Under the pieces are notes generated by a model. The model did no database searches, was not told the DNA's origin, and saw only the letters and a list, made by a program, of their open reading frames with translations. Of a stretch of DNA of 64,000 bases, positions 38,401-49,721 are shown piece after piece; position 1 is the stretch's first letter, and every line of letters starts with the position of its first letter. Origin of the DNA: Abelmoschus esculentus (Eukaryota > Streptophyta > Magnoliopsida > Malvales > Malvaceae). Both the position numbers and the translations under genes were made by a program. The stretch spans positions 11,018,501-11,082,500 of the forward strand of contig JAUCBN010000055.1 of NCBI GenBank assembly GCA_035048815.1, in the 5' to 3' direction.

Positions 38401-40265
38401 TTTCATATTACCCAAGTGATCCTCAATAACTTTCTGAAATTTCTAACACATTCATGCCCCTCAAAATGCAATGCTGATAAATGATAATGATATAAAACAT
38501 GAAATAAACATATGTATGAATGCAGTAATATGAAGATGTCAACATGTCAAAATAATGAAATTGTATTATGAACAAAATATGTTAACAAAATTGTGTAAAA
38601 CAACTTAAATATAAATCTACTCTACAATGCATGAATGCAAGAGATATCGATTTCAAGAGTTAGTCATTAGTCAACACTCATCTAACTAAAAGATCGAATA
38701 CAAGGGGAAGCCAATTTGTTAATAGATGATAGCTGGCTCGAGCTTCTTGGTTGATTACCTCGTTCAGTCTGGTTCGGCAACTGTACTGGTATGTCAATGA
38801 AAATCTGTTGACGAGTCTTCCACTTTATCAGGCAAAATCCGTGTATACCTGATTTTTCCCGTACTTGGTTCCGAAGTTAATCCTCAATTCTATCTTGGCA
38901 TCATCTGGGTAACTATATCGTGTAGTCCTTCACTTTAAGCGTTGGTTCAAAACTTGCAAACTGATATTCTACATGTCGTGTAGTTCTTCTGGCTTTCTCT
39001 TTGATAATTTCTGTCGTTCATGACAGTTGAACCTTGATCCTGATCTCATAATCCCTTTTTATCTTCGAGTTCTCTTTCGTCAACACTAACCTTGGGATGC
39101 CCCTAGTTAATCCTCCAAATATCCATTTTTTGACTATCTTTGCCTTCTAATCATCATGCCTCACTTATATCTACACTTGTCCCAGTACCCGATTTAAAGC
39201 TTGAACGAATGTTAAACCCAATATAAATCTAATTCTTTTCACCTACTGGAACGGTGTAACAAAACCTCGTATCCTCTTATTGTTGATGTTGTAATCATTC
39301 TCTTGACGAAAATTGAGAAACCTTATCGAATGACTCTTCATGTTGACGTCCAAGAATTCCCAAATTACCTTTAATTTTGGCAGACATGTCCCATGTTTAG
39401 GTCTTCTGAAACACCCTTGTATTACTGGTACTCGGTCTCTGGCCTCGAATATTAACTCTGATCTCGCACTGAGTCTTCTCGAATATGGTCTGTCTCGGCA
39501 TTTTGTCTTTCACTTGTATATCAAACCCTTTAGTTTATGACCATTGTCTATATAATTAGCTCATGAATTGATACCTCTAATGCATGCTATATGAACCCAC
39601 ACACACACTAAAAAAAAAACGTTAGTATGGTAAATTAATAATTTGAACAAAAATAAATTGACATAAAAAATAATTGAAATTGCAAAAAGTAACCAGAAAA
39701 CAATTTATGTTGCATAAAAATAACCAGAGAGCAGTTTATGTCGCGTAAAAATAACCAGAGAGCAGTTTAACACAAAAATCCTAATTTGGCGGCATTTCGG
39801 CAGCATACCGCCTTATCTTATGGTCCCTGTCTGGCTCTAATATAGGTAGGTTTCTACTCTACATATGTGGGTTCAGATCTAGACTCTGGGTTCCCGAACT
39901 GTCGTTACCGTTTACTGCGACAATAAGACATCGATTCGGTAGTATAGGTCCCTTACAACGGAGGTGAAAACCTCACGACGCGTAAGGTTAGTATACCGAA
40001 AGCAGATAAAAATCCGAAACTCGGAGCTGGATAGCATCACGTCGGACAATATCTAACTCCCACTCAAGGGTAAAAGCTCGGGTCGAGAGCTGATGCATGA
40101 ATGACAGATATATCACACAAAATGAAAATACTATCCTCATCCAAACGATATTTATTTGACAATAATGAATTAAATTAATATCTATATTCAAAATACTAAT
40201 ATGCCACGTGTAATTAATAATTAGGCCTGACTCTCAAAAAAAGGTCCCCAGCGGAGTCGTCAAGC
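35445..40265. other. Non-coding interior of the LTR element
   Basis: About 4.8 kb of mostly T/C-rich sequence with scattered short frames. I searched for reverse transcriptase (YVDD/FADD), integrase (HHCC, DDE) and gag zinc-knuckle signatures on the listed frames and saw none. Near 39690-39770 a short tandem repeat of the type AAAAATAACCAGAGAGCAG occurs. The purine tract and the 3' LTR follow. Confidence 0.6.
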
Positions 40266-42222
40266 TGTCGCGACCATTTTAAAACCGAAACGTGTGAAAA
40301 ATAACCTGGCGAATGAATTTTGAAAAATCGAATATTATTGCTTTTAATTGTTATCTATGAAAAATTAGAGTCATGTTAAAACGTGTATTCTTTTAATTTT
40401 GAAAATAACTTGGAGTCGCCACCGGTCACTTTGGTGGGCCAGACACCATAAAACAAACCAGAGATTCATTTTGAAAAAACATTTGGGTTCGGGAGTCGGT
40501 TACGTGTAAGGACGACCCTTACCAATGCCCAAGATTGGTACCTTATTAATTACACGTGGCATTTTGGCATTTCGAATAATAACATTAATTTAATCCATCA
40601 TTGTCGAATAAATATCGCTCGAATAAGAATATCCTTTTGGGTAAAAAGGTACATTTCTTTTAAATACGAGCTTTGAAAAAGACGTCATAGAATAGGAAAT
40701 CTTAACTCGTATTTAAAGAAATATAAATTCTGACCCAAAAGGTTTTAAATGCATGATCGGTTTATTATTTGGTTCATTTTAAGTTCTAACCTAAAAAGGC
40801 TCCATTGATTAAATGTTTAAACCCTATTAAATTATTAATTTCACCGGGTGTATTATGATAACGTCCGAATGCACGGATACTACCATTTTGACACCAAACA
40901 AAATTAATAATACTATTAGTGTTTCTAGTTTTGCCTAATTAATTTTATTAAATTCTAACCCTAAATTATTTACCATTTCTAAGTTTCGATGACGCGCCAA
41001 ATACGATACCAAAGTACACTATTGGCCAACATAATGTTATTTCAAAACACTGACCACTTAGTGTATCCGAGATATATGATTAGAACGTCATCTTACTAAA
41101 TCATCTTCCTATTTAATTAATTATGTAATTAAAGTGACTAACCCTAAAAAGACTCTAATTTAATTATCTAAGTATAAATTAAGTGTTCACCTAAACAAAA
41201 TATTCTATATGATTTTAAACTATGCATACAAATGATTTAAATAAATAATTAAATAAAAACAATTAATTTATAAAAACAAAGGCCAAGCATGTTTCGGATC
41301 AAACAACATGAACTTTAGATGCATCTTTAATCCTAAAGTTCGCTTAAATCTTCAACAATAATAAGTTGATACTATTGTTGACAGATATAAACATCTGAAA
41401 TGAATAAACGAAGTTCCATTCAACTTTCTGAGTACACTGATCATACCTTTGGTCTAATAGCATTCAACTATTTAAAATAAATAAACATTGCTTTGAACAA
41501 GACTTACAAGTTTTTCATTAGAATCGAACGAGTATGAATGTCTATTGGTGTCACACGTCTTTGCTTTGCTTTATTGAGTCGGGAATAGAAGCTTTGCTTT
41601 TTGGGGTGATCAAATGCACAGATCATCTACAACAAAATGGTAGAATCCAAGACCAAGAATCCCAGGGGCCGAAAAGAAAAATGCCGAAGTCCCCTTTTGC
41701 AAAGATTGAAAATGGTCTTCATTTTCCCCCTTGTAAATGGCAGCTATGATTTTGCATACAAAACCAGGACCATAATTCCTCCAATCATTACCTTCATCAT
41801 TGTCCTATCATCATTGCCTCATCACTACACCATCATGCTTTAATCATTGCTTCCATAATTTCATCATTGCATCATCATTAGTTTAATCATAGCCTTCAAT
41901 GATGGCAAAAACCATGGCCAAAAAACCATCTTTCCTCCCCCTCTCAGTTTTCATCCATTTTTTCTTCGGTTTTTCCCCTCCCTTGTGCAGAGAACCCCCC
42001 TTTGCTCTTGTCAAAAACTGTCCCTCTTAATTGCCATGGAAATCCTTCATATAACTGGTCCTAACTGCCCCTCAATGGTAAAGTAACCACCTCACCTCTT
42101 ATCCATTATTATTTTTTGTTTTTATTATTTATGTATTTTATTTTTTATGAATATTATTTATTTATTTATATTTACGTAGGTCTTATTTTATATTTGAACT
42201 CGGACGAAATTCGGGTATTACA
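40266..42222 (+). repeat. 3' LTR (1957 bp)
   Basis: Almost identical to the 5' LTR, with the same TG...CA ends. Most of the substitutions I counted between the two are C/T or G/A transitions, as expected for methylated transposon DNA. The target duplication GTTAC follows at 42223-42227. Confidence 0.92.
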
Positions 42223-42227
42223 GTTAC

Positions 42228-42345
42228 AATATAATATATTGACATGTTGCGAGGTTACACAATAGTTTTGTACCGTAAAAATCATGATAGAATTTCTTCA
42301 TTGCGTTTATAATACATTATAGTGACCTTAAAAAACATTATGATG
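42228..42345. repeat. Right part of the interrupted dispersed repeat
   Basis: This continues the repeat broken off at 31938. The shared phrase GTTTTGTACC, then AAAAAT and TTCATTG, appear in the same order on the minus strand of 62110-62040. It shows that the LTR element inserted into an existing repeat copy. Confidence 0.65.
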
Positions 42346-42887
42346 GGGCTATTACTCTACCTAGGAGTGATAGAAGTATAGGGTTTCAATTTCAAGATAT
42401 AGGTGTGTCCGACACGGATATGTTCATTTCTTTCTTTTTGGAGGATCATACTGTCATATCTATCAATAGGAACATTTCACTGCTCTACATGATCGATCCT
42501 TGAGTATCAATGCTACGATCATGTCTTTAGGGGATGAAGTTCAAGGTCTCCAAAGTGATATCCAGGGTTTACAATACATGGTGATGTTGATGGACTCACT
42601 GCCATCGTCTCGACACCACCTCCTCGAGTATCGATACTTGTGTTGGATCGATCGAAGCGAAAAACTTGGATTTCACAGATGAAACCCATTCTCAAAGTTG
42701 GTACATATATTTATCAGTCATGAACTCTGAATAAAACTGGTGCCATTATTGTGGATCATGATAAAACATATAAGAACTGTCTTGTAAAGGAAAGAGATGA
42801 TAACAGTTTATATTTGTAGCTTCTACTGTAACTTCATCATATAACTCGGCCGCCCAGAAATTGTATATATGTAAAACTATCTTCCAA
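42346..42887. other. Spacer and 3' end region of the UXS gene
   Basis: No gene is supported. A 60-codon plus frame (about 42500-42682) with a GLQSDIQGLQ stretch could be a relic of a retroelement coiled coil but is too short to call. The 3' untranslated region of the UXS gene (minus strand) lies at its right end. Confidence 0.45.
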
Positions 42888-44938
42888 TCAGTTCTTTCTT
42901 GGAACACCGAGCCTCTGCCGGAAATCCTCCTCCATAAGTGGAAGTCCGTCACGCAGCTTCACCTTCGGTTCCCAACCGAGCAGCTCCTTTGCCTTGGTTA
43001 TGTCTGGCTTCCTTTGTCGGGGATCATCGGGAGTGTTTTCCACCATCGATATCTTCACGTCCGGGTTGATAAGCTGCAAAACCACATTACCAACAACTTG
43101 ATTAATTGTTTTTCTCATAAAATATCAACCTGTTCTTTGAAAAATGTATGGAAAACTGACCTCCTTCACAGCTTCTGCGAGTTCGAGCATGGTGAATTCA
43201 CCTAAAATGAAGAGAATGAAAAACCGAAGTTGATATCGGATATAATAGAGGTTTGATAGATTGGAAAATTGAGAGTAAAGGGACTTGTATATGATTGATT
43301 ACCTGGATTACCGATATTGATTGGTCCGGTGTTCTCTCCTTCCATAAGTCGGATTAGGCCATCAACCTTGATTGATTCAAATGGAACATATGAGAAGCGA
43401 CATTAATACATAAGGGAATTCGATTTTTAACAAGGGCTCGATGGCATACCATGTCGGAGACATAACAGAAACTCCTTGTCTGTGTTCCAGGTAATTGGAC
43501 AGTCAAAGGCTCATTGCTGCAAAAGTTAACAGTTAAAGAACAAAGAAAACAATGAAAAAAATTGGTTGTCTTAGGCATATCGGTAACATCTTATTACATA
43601 CCGGATTGCTTGAGCTATGAAATTGCTGACAACACGACCGTCGTCGATGTTCATGCGTGGTCCATAAGTGTTGAAGATACGAGCAATTCGAATCTCTGTT
43701 ATCATAAAAAAAAAAGAGTTAGAATCTTCACACGAGGGAAAGCGAAGATAAAGCACATGAAGAAACAAGATGCAACGAGCAAATGTTGTGCATTGTTTAC
43801 CAATGCCATGCTGCCTATGGTAATCGAACATCAGAGTTTCCGCCACTCGTTTTCCCTCATCGTAGCAGCTCCGAACACCTGCAGCATGATAAACAAAAAG
43901 ATCAAATGGGATTCGTGTGTAACAAGATTGTTAGAATAGTCTGCTCGATATCCAGAAAAACCGAAAACAAATTCTCAATATCGAAGTAGAATGGAGAACG
44001 AACCGATAGGGTTAACATTTCCCCAATAGCTCTCAGTCTGGGGATGCTCCAAGGGATCTCCATAAACCTCTGAAGTTGAGGTAAGCAAAATCCTGTTTTC
44101 AGACAATCATTCCATGAGAATCCAAGAACATGCTTATAACAAAAAGCACACAATATAGATTAACAGTCCCAAACCTTGCCCCGACACGCTTTGCAAGCCC
44201 CAACATGTTCAATGTACCGATCACATTCGTCTTTATCGTCTGTCCAATGTCATAAAAACACAGCATTCAGACATTGAGTCGTTTTACACAACTGATGTCT
44301 CATCTAGGATATAGCCTTTATGCCACCAAGGAAACATACCTTAACAGGATTGTATTTGTAGAAGATCGGCGAAGCCGGGCAAGCCAGATGGTAGATCCGA
44401 TCAACCTCAACAAGCAACGTCTCGGTCACATCTGATCAAAAACCATTACTACTTAGAACATGAACATATATATTCCAACACTCTCAGCCTATGTCTTACA
44501 GAACCATATGAAAGTAAACAACCATACCATGACGGATAAGCTCGAATCTCGGATGTCCGATCCATTTCTTGAGATTATCTTTGGTGCCGGTAAAGTAGTT
44601 ATCGACGACAATAACCTCATTCTTCTCGTTCTCCATCAACTTGTCCACTAGGTGGGAGCCAATGAATCCAGCTCCTCCGGTAACCAAAATCCTCATGTTG
44701 GACTGCAAATAAACCAGATCACACCATGTTACTTACACATGGACACAAGTATAAATCCGACAAAGATATGTTCGGTTTCATTCGATTTTTTCGAATACTC
44801 GAACAATCATACCGTATACATTAACACGAAATCTTGAAATCAAATCAATCTTACCTGGAAAAACTTGGAAAATCTCAAAGGAGAGGGACTTGGAGGAGGC
44901 TTCTTAGCAGCTGAGTTGTCAGTTCCATTTGCAGACAT
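42888..44938 (-). CDS. UXS: UDP-glucuronic acid decarboxylase (UDP-xylose synthase), cytosolic UXS3/5/6 type
   Basis: Eleven coding exons on the minus strand, in transcript order: 44938-44855, 44702-44528, 44431-44340, 44239-44175, 44092-44004, 43878-43801, 43695-43602, 43516-43450, 43366-43303, 43201-43161, 43073-42888. They give 344 residues, the usual size. The enzyme oxidises and decarboxylates UDP-glucuronate to UDP-xylose with bound NAD, supplying xylan and other wall polymers. Visible: the Rossmann loop GGAGFIG (37-43), the active-site TSTSEVYG (143-150), YDEGK (Y174...K178, the YxxxK dyad), and the family tail REDFRQRLGVPRK-like (EEDFRQRLGVPRKN). There is no N-terminal membrane anchor (the N-terminus is MSANGTDNSAAKKPPPSPSP), so it is the cytosolic and not the Golgi type. 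The frame is intact throughout. Which of UXS3, 5 or 6 it is cannot be told. Confidence 0.95.
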
Positions 44939-45263
44939 CTTTCTGGGAATCCTACAGAAAAACAAACAATCCCAAACACTCAAAATTTTCCAATTTTTTC
45001 TATCAATGCCTATGAAACAAAGAGATTGTGTCCTAATATATGCAAAAATATGATCTAAAAACAATTATTTAATTCCCTTAAAAAATTAAAAAAAATAAAC
45101 AAATAAATAAAATCAAATGACCAAACTATTATATACCAACCAGAGAGAGAAACTTAAAAAACAATCAATAGCTTCACATCAACAACTCTATTACCCCATA
45201 CCAGATCTGAATCTGTACCAAAAACCCTAAAAATACCACATTTTTTAAGAAAAAGATCATACC
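44939..45263 (-). promoter_or_regulatory. 5' leader of UXS with a leader intron
   Basis: On the minus strand a donor (TTCGAAG|GTATGATC, at about 45263-45255) and an acceptor (TTCTGTAG|GATTCCC, at 44952-44951) would remove 44952-45262, leaving 13 leader bases before the ATG. Leader introns are common in highly expressed plant genes. This is inferred from splice-site shape only. Confidence 0.5.
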
Positions 45264-46844
45264 TTCGAGGAAACAAAGAGAAAATAAAATCTGGGTTTTG
45301 CTTATTTTCCTGAGAATTTTAATGATTTTTGAAGAAAACTAGACAGAAACTACGTTTTGACAGTAGAATTGTATGACTTGGTTTTATACTGTGTTTTCTT
45401 CAGCTTGCTGAAGAGAGAAGTCCGGGAAGTCACGCTGGTGATGACGTGGATATGAGATTTTTGAAGAGCAAGTTTGGAAGTGTTTTTAGAACTACAGTTG
45501 GCTTTCCAATTATGGAATGACACGTGTAAAATTTTTTACTGCTGTCGTGTCTGGTTGGGTTAGGGAGATCCTTATTTGATGCGGTTAGGCGTATTATAAC
45601 AAGATAATACCACTTGTCCTTGTACATTACTTATGTATTATTCACTTTCTCTAATATTTTTATTTTTTTATGTAATTTTAAAAAGAATATATATATATAT
45701 ATAAATTGTGATATAACATAATAATAAAAATAAAAAGTTAAATCTTGTTTTATTAAAAAAAAATAAAAAATATAAAAGAAAATTTGTTTTTGAAAAAAAT
45801 AATATTAATTTTTTAATGAGATATTTTAAGAGAGAAAATTTTAAAACATAAAAGAGATAAATTTAATGAGACAGAAAAAATAATTTTTAGATTTATATTT
45901 ATAACTATATATAAAAATTATATTTTTAAAGAATAATTATTTGATATACTCGGAGAAAATTTTAGTTTCTACAAGCGTTTTAGTTTTAGTATTTAGACAC
46001 TCGGTTTTGGGTGTAGTATTTAGTAGTTTAGAATCTAGTGATCAGGAATATAATTTAGAGTTTATAGATTAAAAATCTAAATTCTCAACATATTATCTTA
46101 AAACTTAAATCTTAACCTCTAAACCTTAACTCTTAAATTCTAACCATTATCCTTAAATTCTAAGTATTTAAACTATACGCCATATATCAAATCCCTAAAA
46201 CTTAAAATTAAGACATTTATAAAAAAATAATAAATTTTCACCGTCAATATATTAAATATAAATCCATTTTTATATTACATGTGAAAATATTATTTTGAAT
46301 ATATATTATTAAAAATATAGATCCAATTTATATATATTTTTAAAAAACTAGAATTAGTTATATTTAACCTAAATACAATTTTTGTCCCATAATTTTTTAT
46401 ATTTTTTTTAAATTATTTATAATTAAAGTTAAAATTAAATTAATAAAGCATATAAATGACGATAATTAAATATATTATTATTTTAATTTTAAAAAAAAGC
46501 CACTTATCGATTCTATTAAACTGAACGTTTAATGACTTTATTAAAATCAAATAAAACATTGATATCTAAGTAATATTTTTTATTTAATGATAGTTATAAA
46601 ACCAACTCTAAGTAAAAAAATGTTTATAAAAAAGTAAAAAGGTTTATATTATAAATAAATATCTAAATATATTAACTTTTTTATTTAATTATTTAAAATA
46701 TTTTTTGATTTAAATAAATATGTAATGTATATTTTTTTAAATAAGTATATAAAATATATTTTTTTAAATTTACACTCTCCTAAAAGTTAATGTGTTATTG
46801 ATCGAAAAATATTTAGATATTTATTTTGATAAAAATATTTTAAG
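45264..46844. other. UXS promoter side and AT-rich intergenic DNA
   Basis: The first 150 bases are the remaining UXS leader/promoter. After that the DNA is almost pure A/T with AAATTTA-type words and no open frame of interest. It ends in the target duplication TACCT (46845-46849) of the solo LTR. Confidence 0.55.
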
Positions 46845-47727
46845 TACCTTGTAACGACCCGGATTCGGATCCGAGGGTCGGGTTAACCCGAGAGTGTGGG
46901 CCCTTGTTGATGGGCTTTTGGGGGCCTTGTTGGGTCTAAGTGTTGTTGTTGGGCTTGAGTTTAAATTAAGGTTTAGGGTAAAATGGTAAAGAGCTAAATG
47001 AGATATTGGAAAGAGAGGAGAGGGGTTTAATTTTCTGCATATTTTGCAGAAACATGATCTCACCTCTTCACTCCTTTCTTCATCTTTTCTCTACCCATTT
47101 TCTTCCCCAAACACCATCATCAAAGGTTGGTTTTTGATAGTCAAGCTTGTAGAATCCCGTTTTAAGGTAAGAGAAGTTTTTGTTCAGCTTCATGTGATCT
47201 TTCTAACAAGGTAAGTTTGGTTTGAAGTGGTAGAGGTAAGGTTTTAGAGGGGGTTTTTGAGGATGAACGGGATTGGTTTTGTAGGAGAGTTTTAGGATGT
47301 TTTTAAGGGTATTTTAGCTTCCTTAAATCATCTAGATAGAGTGGTAATGGTTTGATTATCTTCTTTGTAGTTGGAGAGCAAGGAGAGCCTTCAAGAAGCT
47401 TAGGAAAGGAGAAAGCTTAAGTGGGAAGAAAGAGTTCGTTTTTGTTGTTTGCCTGCAAGAGGTTGGTACTCCCAACTTGTTCTTACATTATACATGTCAT
47501 GGTAGATTGCATAACATATAGATTCATGTATGTATGCTTGATTTTGCTTGGGTTGAGCTTGGTATGCTTCAATGGTAAAAATGGTATTAGTGAGTTAAAT
47601 GGCTGAAAATTTGTGTTAAGACGTCCTAAACATCTCTAAGAACTGATAGGAACACTTTAGAATCAAATAGATTAATGCTGGGGAAGAACCCTTAGAAATT
47701 TTTAAGTGCAGACCTGTTTTTCGTGCA

Positions 47728-47993
47728 GGGGTATCGATACTCGGGCTACCGGTATCGATACCCATAAATGGATTTTGGCTTTGTGGACATGGGTATCGAA
47801 CTATGGTTCGATACCGGGACCTCTAGTGGCATAATGGCATCGATGCCAGTATCGATGCTGGAGGGTTCCCTTTTGTTGACTTTGAAAATGGTCAAGGGGT
47901 ATCGATACTGGTATCGATACCCATGGTTCGATGCCTTCTTTGGGTAGGTATCGAGGCAGGTGGTTCGATACCCTACATAAGGGTATCGATACT
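47728..47993. repeat. Cluster of ATCGAT-centred palindromes in the solo LTR
   Basis: Within 266 bases there are about ten sites of the type GGTATCGATACC, GGCATCGATGCC, GGTTCGATACC or GGTATCGAAC. Many are perfect 10-12-base palindromes, and bases on both arms change together (TA...TA against CA...TG). Confidence 0.8.
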
Positions 47994-48283
47994 CCTGCAA
48001 GAACTTAACAAGATAAGCTTCGTTTGAGGTTCGAAAAGAGAATTAAATGTTGTAATGAATCTTATAATCAATGCAATGAATTATAAACATGAATTTGATG
48101 ATATTAACCTCGAAAGTCTAAGTTATGTTAAGCCTTGATATATCTTGTTGTGCTAAGATCCTAGGTGGATCGTTTGTGTGGTTTGAGTCCTTGTGTGATG
48201 GAAATCCGGATATCCATAAGTGTTGCAACACGTCGAAGGCCATCCGATGTAACATGCCGGATAATGTTTGAAGACTTTTATTC

Positions 48284-48437
48284 CGAGTGTTGGGCGGCCT
48301 CACTCGAAGATGTTCGATGTAACATTCCGAGCATGGGGTTGGTTGGGCGGCCTTCACTCCTTTCCGAACGTTGGGCGGCCTCGTTCGAAGATGTCCGATG
48401 TAATATTCCGGGCATAGGATTTGAGGGCGGCCTCAAT
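48284..48437. repeat. Short hairpin series with constant loop in the solo LTR
   Basis: The loop TTGGGCGGCCT occurs with stem CGAGTG/CACTCG (48284-48306) and with stem CGAACG/CGTTCG (48365-48387). A third, shorter version is TTGAG-GGCGGC-CTCAA (about 48421-48436). Between them lie repeats of GATGTAACATTCCG. The paired changes keep the stems intact. Confidence 0.75.
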
Positions 48438-49032
48438 CCTGAGTGTAGGATCCCGATGCTGTGTGGACGCGGGCCTCACTCTTGTGTGTTATTTGTGATG
48501 TGACATGTATATGCTGTGTGCGATAGTATACATTGTTTATGCCATGTGGTAGGCAAGCATGTTAGATCATCATACCATGCACGATATTTTATATGTTATG
48601 TTTTACTGCTTATGATATGCATAATGTTGGCCGAGTTCGGCGTACCCACTGAGCTTTCGTAGCTCAGCGTTCGAAATATGTTTTCGTGAGTAGGTTAGGT
48701 GAAGCCGGTTCGTGGAGCACCATCAAGGTTCGGATTTCAGCATCGACCGTGTTGTCAGAGTACATGTATTAGATTTAGTGGGCTTGTACTATGTCGAACC
48801 CTATGTAATGTAACTCTATTTTAATTTGGGTCGAATGTTTTTAATGGTTTGTAATATTTGGAGCTCCGTTTACTTTAAGCTATTTGGGCTTGTGTTTTTA
48901 ACTTAAATGGATTTTATGAAATCGTCTTTGAACTTGAATTTGATTTTATTTGTTGGGCTTGAAAGGAAATTTTGGAATACAGGTTTTGGGCCGGAGGCCC
49001 ATTGTGACATCCGGGTCGGGTGTTACATACCT

Positions 49033-49721
49033 ATTTTGAAAAACACTTTAATTTTTTATTTATAAAATATATTTTAAATATTTATTTTGACAAAAAAAAA
49101 TAGTTTAATCACCTAAATGATAAATTTAATAATTTTTAGATATTTATTTGTGATATAAAATAAAAATAAACAATCACATCAGTGGTGACATTTCTTCTTA
49201 GCGTCTAACGTGTCAGACTCTAATTAGTTAATGTAATTTTTTATTAGTGATCCGTGTAGCACCTTATAGCTACCGCGAGTATAGATAAAATTTACATTTG
49301 TATGGTGTTGGCTTATCTGCCACATCGGATACAGATACCCTCTTGTTTAAAGGGAAATGATAACAAGAGCTGAAGTGCATGATAATCTATCCTGCATCCT
49401 TATCCTATCGTGCTGGATTAAGAGTCTTCATTGTTTGATCTGATTCGATTCGATGACATAAAATTATAGAAAAAAGATGATATACAAACGAACATTGGTG
49501 AATATATACAAACAAAACACATAGTCAACCAGGAACCAGATTTGTTGTAAGTTGCAACATTCACATAATTATGTAATAATTTGATCTAAGGGTTGCAGAT
49601 ATTGATATTATTATGTAAAGAATTTAAAGACATATTTGATCCGAAAAAACTTGGTTTACAAGTAGATCTGTAATAGCCATTGACATGTTCAATAGCATTA
49701 TTCATGCAATAAGATCTTGAT
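49033..49721. other. AT-rich spacer and 3' flank of the receptor-kinase relic
   Basis: No gene. The segment 49592-49670 reappears as a direct repeat at 50879-50964, marking 3' flanking sequence shared by the duplicated receptor-kinase copies. Confidence 0.6.

Larger units (their letters stand above)
31939..42222 (+). mobile_element. Complete non-autonomous LTR retrotransposon (LARD type), 10.3 kb
   Basis: Direct LTRs (31939-33902 and 40266-42222) begin TGTCGCGACC and end GGGTATTACA. The element is flanked by the 5-bp target duplication GTTAC (31934-31938 and 42223-42227). A purine-rich tract (CAAAAAAAGG, about 40237-40246) precedes the 3' LTR. The 6.4-kb interior has no gag, protease, reverse transcriptase, RNase H or integrase frame; the longest frames are about 120 codons and match nothing I know. 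This defines a large retrotransposon derivative that needs enzymes from another element. I did not recognise a primer-binding site after the 5' LTR. The left part of the interior is a hairpin array; the rest (35445-40265) is AT/TC-rich non-coding DNA. Orientation is assigned from LTR ends and the purine tract. Confidence 0.9.
46850..49027. mobile_element. Solo LTR, 2178 bp, with 5-bp target duplication
   Basis: It starts TGTAACGACCCGGATT and ends GGGTCGGGTGTTACA (TG...CA). It is flanked by identical TACCT at 46845-46849 and 49028-49032. No internal coding region and no second LTR is present, so it is the product of recombination between the two LTRs of a former element. The terminal words, which carry CGGGTCGGGT near both ends, are like those of plant Ty3/gypsy LTRs; the family is inferred. 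It carries a cluster of ATCGAT palindromes and a small hairpin series, described separately. The 60-110-codon frames inside are not recognisable proteins. Confidence 0.85.

Noticed and set aside
42500..42682. 60-codon frame with a GLQSDIQGLQ stretch
   Set aside because: Too short and without further retroelement domains to assign.
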